A stretch of DNA of 64,000 nt, from the NCBI GenBank assembly GCA_036346225.1, contig JARFIW010000588.1, forward strand, positions 4,345,501 through 4,409,500, written 5' to 3'. Origin of the DNA: Platerodrilus igneus (Eukaryota; Arthropoda; Insecta; Coleoptera; Lycidae). The position numbers and the translations under genes are program-made. Each line of letters begins with the position of its first letter. Within the stretch, counting starts at the first letter, position 1. Under the pieces are notes generated by a model. It was not told the DNA's origin, ran no database searches, and worked only from the letters and a program-made list of their open reading frames with translations. Below are positions 21,650 to 32,500 of this stretch, piece after piece.

Positions 21650-22125
21650 TTGACCTGCACCTTGCCGAAGTTCTAGATTACTAGAACAGGTAGAATGGGT
21701 TGCGTGTTATAATGAGTTAAAGAGTCAAACTACAGTAGTAGGGTCGTTAGTCAGGAATCAGACTGACAGGTTCCTGAAAGAGGGCAGCGGATTTTTTGGT
21801 ACTTAGATTGGCAGACACAATAGGGGTCGGTATGGCAGTATAAGACACACTACCTTACATGTGATATTCTAATGCTCCACCCGCAGGTACTACATTGGCC
21901 AGGAAGCGTGTTTTTTTTACCTAGAAAATTTGGAATTTTGCCGAACCCTTGCTGTTCCAAGCAAGGTAGGGATCTTTAACGTGCGTGACAACACTCACAC
22001 ACGGGACCTCCATTTTACCTCTCATCCGAACGAGGGTGTGTTTTTGTAAAAAATGCTTGCCTAACATTTTTCAAGCGGACCGTGTCGGGATTTGAAACCG
22101 GGACCTTCTCCCTTCATAACCACTA
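21650..22125 (-). mobile_element. SINE-like repeat, nearly full length
   Basis: On the minus strand a tRNA-like segment with GGTTTCAAATCCC (a B-box match, about 22087-22099) is followed by a roughly 400-bp body shared with 34120-34345 (plus) and 14495-14745 (plus). The A-box end is lost, probably truncated at about 22125 beside a LINE fragment. Confidence 0.65.
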
Positions 22126-22149
22126 AATGTCGGGGTAATAGGGTATACA

Positions 22150-22668
22150 ATTGTAAAACAATAGAAGGGGACCAAACTGCATTTAACAAGAGAGAACAGC
22201 GTCTATGATCAAAACCAACAAACATAGAAATAAGAAGAAAATTTTTCAAAGCATATATGTGGAGCATAGCACAGTATGCTTATTAAATACGGGCAGTAGG
22301 GAAAGCAGACAGAAAGAGATAAAAGCCTTCTGGAATGTTCTGCTTCAGATGTATGAGGAAGATAGCATGAACAGACAAAATTAATAACGAATAGGTTATA
22401 GAAATACTAGGGGAATAAAGATATCTGTGGTGGAAAAAATAGGAGAAATAGAAGAGCAGAATACGTTCTAAAGCATTTTTGGGGAATAGTATGGGATATA
22501 TTACAAGCAGAGAGAGAAAAAAGGAGGGAGATGTAGATCTAGATCAGATGTGATAGATGCAGACTGTGCAAATTTCAGGGAAATGCGTAAGTTAGCTCGG
22601 AATAGGAAACAATGAGGGAACGCGTCTAACTAGTTCCAGCACTGGAGACTTAATAATAATGATGATTG
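22150..22668 (+). pseudogene. LINE ORF 3' part and tail
   Basis: Decayed plus-strand reading: AFNKREQRL, IEIRRKFFKAYMWSIA, IRAVGKADRK, then, after several frame changes, a basic region and a closing LARNRKQ segment. It ends TTAATAATAATGATGATTG. Same family and same 3' terminus as 6425-6790 and 34640-34880. Confidence 0.68.
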
Positions 22669-23094
22669 CGTTTTTATTGTTAGTAGATGCTACATTAAAA
22701 TAAAGGGTTAGGTAGTCGAAAGATGTCGTAGTTAAAAAATGGAATTCCTTAAATGATTGGTATGATTCCAGATGTTCGACAAGTACTTAGGTTTGACTGT
22801 GGTTGGGTTGAAACTGACAGTTGTAGCGTAATCAAAAATGGTGTCTGTGACGTATTGTAGAAAATGATGTCGTAATTTAAATAAATGTGGAAAAAGATGG
22901 GGTAATTAAAAAACTTTTTTTTTCAATTTAAAAGTGTCTGTTAACCGATGCAAACGTCTACATACCTTTTGAGAATTATGTGACTAAGAGGTGTTCGTTA
23001 ATAGATATATAGGGTTAGGTGCTTTTAAGTTAATCTCTAAATTAAAATGATATCTGTACATTTAACAATACTAAGCGATGTAAACGTACAAATA
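22669..23094. other. Nothing recognised
   Basis: AT-rich DNA without supported features. Confidence 0.45.
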
Positions 23095-23175
23095 TCGATT
23101 GACTCGGCAGGCTAATGAATAGGGCATTCGCTTAGCTTGCAGACGGCCCAGGTTCAAACTCCCGCTTCAATAAAA
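23095..23175 (+). mobile_element. tRNA-derived SINE head
   Basis: GACTCGGCAGGCTAATGAAT is followed by GGGCATTCGC... and CCCAGGTTCAAACTCCCGC. A- and B-box-like promoter elements are about 35 bp apart and the cloverleaf is partial. It is not a credible tRNA gene because the acceptor stem does not pair well; it is more likely a SINE 5' end of a family different from 21650-22125. Confidence 0.5.
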
Positions 23176-23929
23176 AATTGTTCTCTTAGAACTGTGTGAC
23201 GTAACTGTGTGGAAACGTATATACAGGATGAAGCAAAAGTTTGTATATACAGAGTCAAAAACCGTGACGTACAAAAAAAATGACGGATTGTTACTCACGC
23301 AAGAAAAATGTCAAAGTGACAGCTGTGATGAACGGTGGTGGTTGGAAGAGGTTGAAGGAAGAAGGAGGAGGTTGAGGAACAAAGAGTCACCTCATGCCTT
23401 AACAATCCAGCTTTCTCAACTGGTGTTTTATAAGAAAAATACATAACTTTGATATGTTACTCTTTTTTGAAAACCTCTGTACATTTAAAAATATTTTTAA
23501 AATGTAGCCTATACGAACTTACCTAGACCTGCTATAACAAAATTTGAATACATACACAGTTTCGTCATAAAACTCCGTGACATTCCCTGTGATTCACACC
23601 TTGTATATATGCAGTGGAAAATTCAACACCTAATCTAACCAAACACAACAACAAATGCTGTAGGAGACTTTATTAAAAAACCGTATTGTGGATTTAGTAG
23701 TCAGGGACAAACCTATCAATAAACTTATAATCATTTGCTGAGTTTTCTGGTAATTTGCAAAATCTGTACTTCGTTGTTTACTCCTTGCAAATTGCCAACA
23801 AACATAATTAGCTGAAAAATGAACAAATGACCGATTACCTACTTAACACTAGCAGACCTTCTAAGAAAATACTATATTCAATGTTAAATGAGGAACTTGG
23901 TCAACGGAAACTATTACGTTTACAGCTGA
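23176..23929. other. Nothing recognised
   Basis: A 79-codon open frame at 23207-23446 is basic and low-complexity and resembles no family. I do not call it a gene. Confidence 0.45.
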
Positions 23930-24095
23930 ATAGTAATGAATAATTTTGTATGGTATTGGAAAAGTAATTCGAGCATATTTAACGAAAATCAATTTAAAAT
24001 TGTTGGTTATGTTACAAAAAAGGTCAATGACCGGTTTTGCTATTATTGCAGCTTGTCAGACTGACGCACTTCTTTTGCAAAACAACCAATTATGG
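23930..24095 (+). repeat. Inverted-repeat arm left of the gag-only LTR element
   Basis: Reverse complement is similar to 30612-30780: AACCGGTCATT, TTGCAATAA and AATTATTCATTA blocks in the same order. The LTR element sits inside this pair, near its loop. Confidence 0.6.
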
Positions 24096-24111
24096 TGTAT
24101 TATTAATAAGT

Positions 24112-25446
24112 TGTTACGTTCATTTTCGGCAATAATTGGTTATTTTATTTACATAAATTCCTTTTCTAGGATTAAATTCTCCAACAATACCCGATATATT
24201 GTACCTGTTCAGATAAGCTCGCTTTACCATAATTTTCAACTCAAATCCCTTGTTAATTCAGTATCCGTTCGTATAAATTCCATGTCCTTTGTTAAATCCT
24301 ACCGCATAATTAATAATAAATACTTTTTCTAAGAGTTTCTCAACGTAAATCTAGTTGTTTTGAAACCACAAGTTTATGCTACAATTAATTAGTCAAGATC
24401 CTGTTTAGGTATACGTGAACGCGTTATACCTTCCGATAACGTATAATTGCGTTCTAGTGGGCTTCTCATCTAAAGATTTGTCGAAATAATATATCCTACT
24501 ATTCTCCGGTAAAATCGTGTTTTCCAGTTTCAATCACGTTTCGATAACGCGGATGTTTGCTTCTCAAGTTTTTGTTATTTTAAACTCTTTTTAAACTTTC
24601 ATTCTGCAGCTTGTGCGTTGATGCACTTGTGAAAACTACTTGTTCTGTTACTCAAAAAGCGATGCATGTTTCTCCTGTATCAAATGTGTGGATTTGGTTT
24701 GTATCACTGGAGGCTAAATTGCTTTTTGCGTAGTCCCATTATTCCTTGATGTAGATAAACTGCTCTTGCATGTAGACCGCCGTTGTAATTACGGTAGTAG
24801 CATGGTTATTACTGATCACCGCGGCAATGCTGTGTCAATTCGCTTCCGAGGACTGACAAGATAAGTATCCCAACACATGTATGTGACTTGTTTTCCTTTT
24901 CTAACATACCCAGGGATGAACCCAATTTGAAATTACATACGCAAATGTTTGTTCTGGTAAAATCCTTACTAGAAAATTTTCAAACTTGAATGTTTTTGCT
25001 TTTTGTACTTAACCCATCTGCTTATACCAAAGTATCAGCAGTATTCTCTTTTTTTTTACTGATTAGAGTTAAAACAAATGCTTCGTATGGTAAAATCCTT
25101 ACTAGAAAGGTTTCTAAATTTAATGTTTTTTTTTTATTTAACCCATCCGCTTATACAAAAGTATCAGCGTTATTTTTTTTGGTACTGATTAGATTTATTG
25201 CATGTTGGCTTTGTGGAACAATTAGTGAATTTGTCCATAAAGTAAAATTGTTTTATTAAATAGTAACCTTAGTTAATATTGTTTTGCTGTTTCGACAGAA
25301 ATTTCTATATTTGTGTTTCTTTATTGTAAATAGAAAATTGTTGGCGATGTATTATTTTTGTGTTGCTAGGAACCCCTACCCTCACCGCATTGGTAGTTAG
25401 CCTGGTATATTAACGTTTTCTTTCGGCTACGTCATGGTACGTAGCA
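24112..25446 (+). repeat. 5' LTR (1335 bp)
   Basis: Aligned throughout with 29255-30464. The longer length comes from an extra internal block near 25060-25170, a local duplication of the GGTAAAATCCTTACTAGAAA...ACCCATC segment. Confidence 0.88.
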
Positions 25447-26060
25447 TAATTTCTGACGCTCTGGCGTGGGGCTGCGAGTTTGCTTTAGTTAATTTTTTTG
25501 TGGTCCGATTTTGTTTCGTGTAACTTTGGCCCCAATTTTGTTTTAGTTAACGGTTACTTCGATTTGGTTTTGATTAATTTCTGCTCTGAGTTTGTTTTAC
25601 TTAATTTTTACATCGATTTTTTTATTATTGTTAGTGCCTAAGTTCACCCGCATTTCTCGGCCTGATGCCACTTGTTTTTCCTTCCTTTACGTTCGAACTG
25701 TTATTTCCTTTTTTCTTTCGCCTTTTTGCCGTCCCCTACATGCGGTTCAATCTTCTAAATTTTAGTTTTGTTTTCTATTCTAATCGCTCGATATTATCGT
25801 TTGGTTAATTTCAAATTATTGGACTGGTGTTTTCGCTAATAATCCTTTCTTCCTTCCCTCTCGGTACATTTTGTTCTCCCCGTCAAGTCTAGAGTTGGTT
25901 TCTTTCTCCGATTTTTCTTTTATGCTACAGCCCTATTCTATTTTGGTGTTTCGCTCCTATTAGTGTTTCTGAAGTATATCCATCGGATATGTTTTAAATT
26001 GTCAGGTATTCGCAATAATTTTTTTCTTGAGCTTATATTGAGTTACGGTTATTCTCCCAA
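25447..26060 (+). promoter_or_regulatory. Leader with candidate primer-binding site
   Basis: Non-coding leader. TGGCGTGGGGCTGCGAG at about 25464 begins with TGG, a candidate tRNA primer-binding site, 17 bp after the LTR. The related motif at 32466 sits 5 bp after an LTR with the same ACGTAGCA end. Confidence 0.5.
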
Positions 26061-26083
26061 TTTCTTTTTTATTCTTACTAAAA

Positions 26084-26330
26084 ATGACTGATCATAGGTT
26101 GGTGGTGATTAATATGATCTGTAAGAGACGGCAGAAGTTATCCGAAAGCATTACTAACTGTTTTGCGTGTATGACAGGACTGTTTGCAAACTATGATTCT
26201 TTTAGTGAAGATGATCAATTGTTCGTTTTGCTTCGTAATCTCGATCCATTTTATAGAACCCATTTTCCTATCGTCCACTCCTTACAAGAGTTTAAGACGA
26301 ATGTCTGAAGTTGGAACCGGCAAAGATTCT
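26084..26330 (+). pseudogene. Gag capsid, C-terminal half (out of order)
   Basis: The frame opens at ATG 26084. CKRRQKLSESITNCFACMTG, LFANYDSF, DQLFVLLRNLDPFYRTHF and SLQEFKT match the second half of insect retroelement capsid: the pattern E/K-I-x-R-x-Q, E-S-I...M...L-F, L..I.+N-L-x-P-x-Y. In normal Gag this half follows the segment now at 26426-26740. Here it comes first, ending at TGA 26308. No N-terminal half precedes it. Confidence 0.72.
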
Positions 26331-26425
26331 GGCCGATAATTCCGTATCACCTAGTCACGACCAACATATGGTTACTGCTGAATCGGAATTAGCCCCAGCT
26401 GCAGTGCCTAAGTCGCTACTGTTTT

Positions 26426-26740
26426 TTGGCTTCCTACCTAGGCCTCCCAGTGTTGGAGTGGAATTTAAAATTTTCTGGTGACCCAAACGATCTTACCGTA
26501 CATGATTTTTTGAGACGGGTTCAAGAACTCCGACTAACTCATCATGTGTCAGAATTGCAGTTATTTGAGTCTGCAATGGACTTGTTCGAGGCTAAAGCGT
26601 TACTTTGGTATCGTGGTTACCGGCACAGGTTTTCTGACTGGAAGTCGTTCTCCAATTTACTGATTCAACATTTTGAACCCCCAGAGTTTGCTTATAAATT
26701 TGTTACTAATGAGGAAAATACTTTTGTTTCACATGACTGA
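26426..26740 (+). pseudogene. Gag capsid, N-terminal half
   Basis: The codons read LEWNLKFSGDPNDLTVHDFL, RRVQELR, LFESAMDLFEAKALLWYRGY and SDWKSFSNLLIQHFEPPEF. The W-x-L-x-F-S-G-D...F-L-x-R-V-E and A-x-x-W-Y motifs are those of insect LTR-element capsids. The true start is uncertain: ATG 26426 lies just before the motif. After HFEPPEF the sequence diverges and the frame stops at 26740. The matching C-terminal half lies upstream at 26084-26330 in the same frame. Confidence 0.75.
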
Positions 26741-26759
26741 GTTGTTAAGATTTCTCCGA

Positions 26760-26960
26760 CGCCTACGAGTAGATCCGATACTTCTTCCGTACGTTCTACT
26801 GTTCTTATTCCTAGTTTTGCTTTTACTCGTCAGGTTATCTGCTTTAATTGCTACAAACCTTGTCATGTTTCGACACGTTGTACTCGTCCTCAAGTACTCC
26901 ATTGCCATGGTTGCGGATATAAGGGAGTTTCTCGCCGCAACTGTCCAAACTGTGATCCTA
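26760..26960 (+). pseudogene. Gag zinc-knuckle segment
   Basis: In a different frame from the capsid half, a Ser/Thr-rich linker leads to CFNC-x4-H-x4-C starting at 26841, a perfect CCHC spacing. A second knuckle, CHGC-x9-C, follows, in which the His position is Val. These bind RNA in nucleocapsid proteins. The long open frame at 26673-27137 in another frame is a Leu-rich shadow and not the gene. Confidence 0.75.
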
Positions 26961-27198
26961 CTACTAATAGGTCTTCAAATAATATTTCAACTTCTGTTTC
27001 CAGCTCTAGGAGCCAAACTTCTTCTGCTTCTCACTCTACGTTCGCTTCTGTTCCTCGTCCAGGTCATCCTGATCCTACTATCAAAACATAGCTTCTTCGG
27101 CAAATACAGTTTCGAACAAAATTTCCTCCATCTCTAGTTCTACATCCTATTCTACTTCTCCTTCTGCTCGCTCTACTTATTCACTTTCACCCCAAACT

Positions 27199-28160
27199 GT
27201 GCCTCCACCACCATTACAACTCATGCTTCGAATTAGTGACTTGCAGGTAGCTTCTAAAGAGTTTGTTCCCGCTTTCTTAAATGATTCTACCCTAGAAATT
27301 CCTGTCGTGTCTGCAAGCACACATGAAGCTGAAGTGACGATAATTCCTAATTTAGTCAGCGAAGGTCCTGTTGAAGTTCATGAACCGGTATCTTTAATGT
27401 CTGTTGATGTTGTCGTCAAAGTTTTACCTGATGCTGTTTCGTTACCTATTCTTACTCATTTTTCTCATGCTGACAAAATGCTACTTGCTTCTGTTCTTTT
27501 AGCTAAGGTTGGTGAAATCATAGCTGATGTGCTGTTATCTAATGTTGACGAAGGTCAACCTGATTCTGCTTCTTTATTTATTGTGGATCAAGTTCTTCCT
27601 GATACTATTTGTTCTTATAACGTTGATGAACTTCTACCTGATTCTGTTCCTTTATGTAATGTTACTGAAGTGTTAGCGGATTCTGTTCCTTTTTCTAAGA
27701 TTGATGTTCCTACAGCCAATACTGTTTTCTGTCCTAACTGTGATACTTCTCGTCCTTTACCTAAAGTCGTTAAAATTTTATCTACTTCTGTCCCTCTAGC
27801 TAACGTAACTGAGTGTGCTCTGCTTGTGTTTCTCTTCGTAAGGTTGATTATCGTAGAGCTAATACTTTTTCTCTTTCTACCGTGGATATTCTGACAACCC
27901 ATGATGTTTCCTTTTCTACCGTTGACTTTCTTACCTCCAACCCTAACAACAAACAACTTTCTTCCTTAACTCGTTTCGAGTTTACTAAACCACCCTCGCC
28001 ATTTCCTACATCGCGTGCTACAACTGCTACACCCCCTACTGTCGCTGTTTTGCGGAAAACTGCCCATAAGAGGCAGAAATTTGTCTATGCTCCTTCCGAA
28101 CCGGAAGATGTATGTTGGCGACGTCCTAATGTCCTTGATCTTGTTTCATTTTCCATCTAG
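27199..28160 (+). pseudogene. Ser/Val-rich C-terminal tail of the gag-only element
   Basis: Open from 27199 to about 27830, then continuing after a shift in the 27813-28160 frame. The first part is built from a degenerate repeat of roughly 17-20 residues, with variants such as VDELLPDSVPLCNV and VTEVLADSVPFSKID. The end is basic and Pro/Thr-rich (FVYAPSEPEDVCW). No enzyme motif is visible. I do not recognise a function. It may be a spacer or structural extension of Gag, or a repeat that expanded after the loss of pol. Confidence 0.55.
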
Positions 28161-28375
28161 CGGCGTAAATGCCTGAAACCTCATTTCTAGTTCTCGCGCA
28201 CCAAATTCTTATGCCGATTTTGCTCTCCTTAGGACTTGATTTTTGGACATAACGGTTTCGTTATTTAGTTCCCTGTTTTGCTAGGTTTTCTTTTTTTTTT
28301 CACCCGTGTGGGTCCGGGAATAGAATAGCCCCATGTTACGACCTGCCTGTTGTAAGAGGCGACTACAGCAGTCCA

Positions 28376-28475
28376 ACACACACACACACACACACACACA
28401 CTTTTTACACACCCACACACATACACACATATACACACACACGCACTCACACGCACACACATACTCATACATAAA
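28376..28475. repeat. (CA)n microsatellite
   Basis: CA repeat inside the gag-only element. A comparable CA tract lies upstream of the related copy near 8078-8250. Confidence 0.95.
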
Positions 28476-29254
28476 TATACTGGGATTCTGTTTTATTTTC
28501 TTTTGTACGATTTTAGTCATTTTTTTGGGTTTTATACTTGGTGTTGGTGTTATTCTTTTTGTTTTTTCTCGTACCTTTTGTTCCACTTTCCTTTCCCTAT
28601 CCTTTTGCTGGTCTTCTTTGCTGTCGGTCCCTGGTCCGATTGTGTTTCATCCATCCGCTCCTGTGGTAAGTGCTTTCTAGTCCGTCTTTCGTTCTTCGGA
28701 AACCACAACTTAGTCGACTTTAGGCCTAGTTAGCATTTCTTTTCTTTGGTCCTTCGTTTATTGAGATTCTTGGTTACCACAGTTGATAGTACATCGTTTT
28801 TTTTACGAGCATTTCTCCTGTCTTCCTCCCGTCCTCCCTTGCTGTTCCTTTACATCTTTAAGGCTTGATCTTTGGGTCTTCTTTTGGTTGGCACTGTTGA
28901 TTTTTCCTCGTTTCTTTTTTTCTTTGGAGGTTGATAACCTTACTGTTTTTTTTAGAGAAATATCAGTCCGTTGACGACTCCGCAGTGCTGAGGCCGTTCC
29001 ACCTTAGTCCTCCTTGATTACTTATTCCCCGTCATCCCTTCTTTTTTCTCTTCTTCCTTGTTCTCCCTTTCTATTATTGGTCCTTCGAGCCGTATAAGAA
29101 TTTTTTTGCTGCTTTTGGAGTGTTTTCTTTTGTTTTTTTTCTTTTAAGCAAATTTTTTTTGTTTGTTTGGGTCTTTTTTTTTGTTTGGTACTGCCCACTC
29201 CCGTACTTTTGCTTCCTTACCTCGACCTTTTAATTTTGCTGGGGGTGAGGGATT
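28476..29254 (+). other. 3' non-coding part and polypurine tract of LTR element
   Basis: T-rich, non-coding, shared with 8605-9425. It ends with a G/A-rich polypurine tract next to the LTR. Confidence 0.75.
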
Positions 29255-30464
29255 TGTTACGTTCATTTTAGGCAATAATTGGTTATTTTATTTACATAAA
29301 TTCCTTTTCTAGAATTAAATTCTTCAACAATACCCGATATATTGTACCTATTCAGATAAACTCGCTTTACCGTAATTTTCAACTCAAATCCCTTGCTAGT
29401 TCATTATCTGTTCGTATAAATTCCATGTTTATTGTTAAATGCTTCCGCATAATTAATAATAAATACTCTTTCTAAGAATTTCTCAACGTAAATCTAGTTG
29501 TTTTGAAACGACAAGTTTCTGCTACAATTAATTAGTCAAGATCTTGTTTAGGTATCCGTGAGCGCGTTCTACCTTCCGATAACGTATAATTGCGTTCTAG
29601 TGGGTTTCCCATCTAAAGGTTTGTTGAAATAATATATTCTAATATTCTCCGGTAAAACCGTATTTTCCAGTTTGAATCGCGTTTAGAGGAGGCGGATGTT
29701 TGCTTTTCGAGTTTTTGTTATTTTGAATTCCTTTTAAACTTTGATTCTGCAGCTTGTGCGTTGATGCACTTGTAAAATTGCTCGTTCTGTTACTCAAAGA
29801 GCGATGCACGTTTCTCCTCTATCAAATGTGTGGATTTGGTTTGTATCGCTCTTAGCTTGTTGCGTAGCCCGATTATTCCTTGATGTAGATCAACTGCTCT
29901 TGCATGTAGACCGCCGTTGCAATTACGGTAGAAGCGTGGTTATTGCTGACCACCGCGGCAATGCTGTGTCAATTCGCTTCCGAGGGTGACAAGATAAGTA
30001 TCCCGACACATGTATGTGACTTGTTTTCCTTTTCTAACATGCTTAGGGATAAACCCAATTTGAAATTAGATACGCTAATGTTTGTTATGGTAAAATCCTT
30101 ACTAAAAAAGTTTCGAACTTTAATGCTTTTGCTTTTTGTACTTAACCCATCTGCTTATGCGAAAGTATCAGCGTTATTCCTATTGGTACTGATTAGATTT
30201 ATGGAATGTTAGCTACGAATTGCGCACTTCGTGGAACAATTAGTGAATTTGTCCATAGAGTAAAATTGTTTTATTAAATAGTAACCTTAGTTAATTTTGT
30301 TTTGCTGTTTCGATAGAAATTTCTATATTTGTGTTTTTTTTATTGTAAATAGAAAATCGTTAGCGATGTATTATTTTTGTGTTGCTAGGAGCCCCTCCCC
30401 TTTCTGCATTAGTAGTTAGCCTGATATATTTACGTTTTCTTTCGGCTACGTCATGTACGTAGCA
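29255..30464 (+). repeat. 3' LTR (1210 bp)
   Basis: Begins TGTTACGTTCATTTTAGG, ends TACGTAGCA, followed by AAGT. Several substitutions and indels relative to the 5' LTR indicate that the insertion is not recent. Confidence 0.88.
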
Positions 30465-30611
30465 AAGTAGAAATGTTCCTCATGCGCCTCTTATACTCTA
30501 GCGTAAACAACTAATTATCGGTGACGTTCTATAAGTCTCCGACATGATAGCAAAGATGACATTGCCGACAAAATTTTAATAACTAAAGGCAAAGATTATT
30601 CTACAAGATTT

Positions 30612-30780
30612 GTGTATAATTCAAGAACTTGGTTTGTTGTTTCGCAAAAAGAAATGCGCGAGTCCGTCGACTTGCAATAACAACGAAACCGGTCATTAGC
30701 TTTTGTCTTTGCAAAACAACTAACAATTTAAATTAATTTTTGTTCACTATCTTGAATTACTTTCCCAATATCAGACAAAA
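30612..30780 (-). repeat. Inverted-repeat arm right of the gag-only LTR element
   Basis: Partner of 23930-24095. About 145 bp of unpaired sequence lies between the element's right TSD and this arm. Confidence 0.6.
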
Positions 30781-30804
30781 TTATTCATTAAATCCACATT
30801 TAGT

Positions 30805-32460
30805 TGTAACGTGCATTTTTATAGCTTAACATTTTACGCTTTTTCCCAATTAGTAAATACATTTCTGTAACTACTATTTCTATATTTTATATTTATTAAC
30901 TCCTTAGGCGAATGCGTCGTATTATAATGAGTGGATTGCATCGTTCTTGTCTTGCCGTTCGTATAGATTTTGTTCCTTATGTGGATATACAAGTCTAGAT
31001 AATAGACGATAAAAGGTTGTAATAGCAACGAGTTGAATAAACAGATGAGTAGTTGGAGTTTTGTTCTTGGTTCCTATATATTAATTACGTTGAAAATACT
31101 GTTGCTTCTTTGCTTTGACAATAGTGAGAATTAATGCGGTATCAATTTTCGAATTGTTCATGAACAAGCACGGCACGATTTTAGTTGTTTTTCTTGTGAA
31201 ATAAAAGTTGTATATTAACTGTAGAAAGTGTAGTGCTAATTCCGATTGAAGTAGTATGGTTGATAGGCGAACGTGTTTGGTCGACACACGTGTTTTACGG
31301 AACATTTGACGGACTTACTTTAGTGATACACGTGCTTTACTCATTGTGATTTTTTTTGGTGCTTTGTCTTTTGATATTTAAACTGTGTGTGCGATCTAGT
31401 TTCGCGGTTCTTTTTTTATCAGAGTAGTGTATACTTTGGATTATCCAAATACAGTTGATACTGTAGTTTCTGAATTTTCTAACCCCAAAGAATCCAAAAC
31501 AGATTATTGCTTGCGCAAATTTCGTCATTTGCGAAATATAACAGATTACCGGTTTACAAAGGTATTGGTTGAAGTTTCTCACTGCTTTTTGGATGTTTAT
31601 GAAAATAATATACATTTGGTCCTAGTTGAAATTAAACTAGTGCTACAAAATATTTCGAAATTATTGTCTCAAGAAATAGAATTAACAAGAAATTTATCAA
31701 TGCTACATAGTTCCGTCGCGTGATAATGTCTGCTGCTAACACCAGTGAAATACGTAGGTGTGATTAGGGTAACGTGTGATAAGTTCCATCAACACCCTCC
31801 CAGTCAAGGGTGAAGTGCTGCGTTAGTGCCGGACATCCTGAATCCCACACTTCAATTGCAAGGAAGCGTTACTGAAGGACCTTTTGTAAGTTGAACTATT
31901 TCCTACTTGTTCTTACTTTAAATATCTATCCGTTGTTTTGCCATATCTTTGTCGTTCTGATACCTTTTACCATAGACTTGCATGATATTTAAAAAAAAAA
32001 GAAGAATCAACAATACTGGATAACTCATATCAATTGTGCTTACCTATTTATCTTTTGTTAAAATTTTGTCTGATTTATGTTTAATTGGTGTGCGAGGAAA
32101 AGTTTCTGCTACTCCCGAATATTACCTCACTTTGTACTAAAAATTTTTGTATTGCTTTTACCGTTGTTATATTATATAGATTATCCAAACAGGTTTTTTT
32201 TACATTCTACAAAGTACTGAACAATCTGTGTTCGATCAGCATGCTATGCTTTTTCTTTATTTCAGGTTTGCAGGACTAATTTTTTTTTATTGCAGGTTTG
32301 CTATTCTAATTTTTTTTATTGCAGGTATTGTTACTAACTTCTTACAGCTGCGTACATTATATGTTGGTCTGCTTTCTACAACCCCCCCCTAATCTCCGAT
32401 TGAGCCCGGTCATTTCTTTGATTTTCTTTGTGTTACGTACGGCTACGAGCCAACGTAGCA
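30805..32460 (+). repeat. Probable second LTR, related ends
   Basis: Starts TGTAACGTGCATTTTTA and ends CCAACGTAGCA, close to the termini of the LTRs at 24112 and 29255. It is followed by a primer-binding-like motif. It contains a 99-codon open frame (31427-31723) that I do not recognise. The left edge is uncertain because the inverted-repeat arm may run into it. Confidence 0.5.
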
Positions 32461-32500
32461 TAAATTTGGCGCTCAACGTGGCTGCCTCGATAAACGTAAC
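32461..32500 (+). promoter_or_regulatory. Primer-binding-like motif after the LTR
   Basis: TTTGGCGCTCAACGTGGC at about 32465 resembles the TTGGCGCCCAACGTGGGGC leader of insect LTR elements. No gag or pol follows, so the element is truncated or a solo 5' end. Confidence 0.6.

Larger units (their letters stand above)
24112..30464 (+). mobile_element. LTR retrotransposon with gag only, no pol
   Basis: Complete by its ends: LTRs beginning TGTTACGTTCATTTT and ending ACGTAGCA, TG...CA termini, flanked by 4-bp duplication AAGT (24108-24111 and 30465-30468). A polypurine tract GGGGGTGAGGGAT (29241-29253) precedes the 3' LTR. The internal 3.8 kb encodes capsid-like and zinc-knuckle segments and a long Ser/Val-rich tail. 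There is no protease, reverse transcriptase or integrase. It is thus a non-autonomous gag-only element that must have been mobilised by another element's enzymes. Confidence 0.88.

Noticed and set aside
23095..23175. Functional tRNA gene
   Set aside because: Promoter boxes are present, but the acceptor and anticodon stems pair poorly; a SINE head is more likely.
23207..23446. 79-codon basic open frame
   Set aside because: Low-complexity Arg/Lys/Glu composition, no motif and no similarity to anything recognised.
26673..27137. 154-codon Leu-rich open frame
   Set aside because: It overlaps the zinc-knuckle frame; the CCHC motifs lie in the other frame, so this hydrophobic frame is a shadow.
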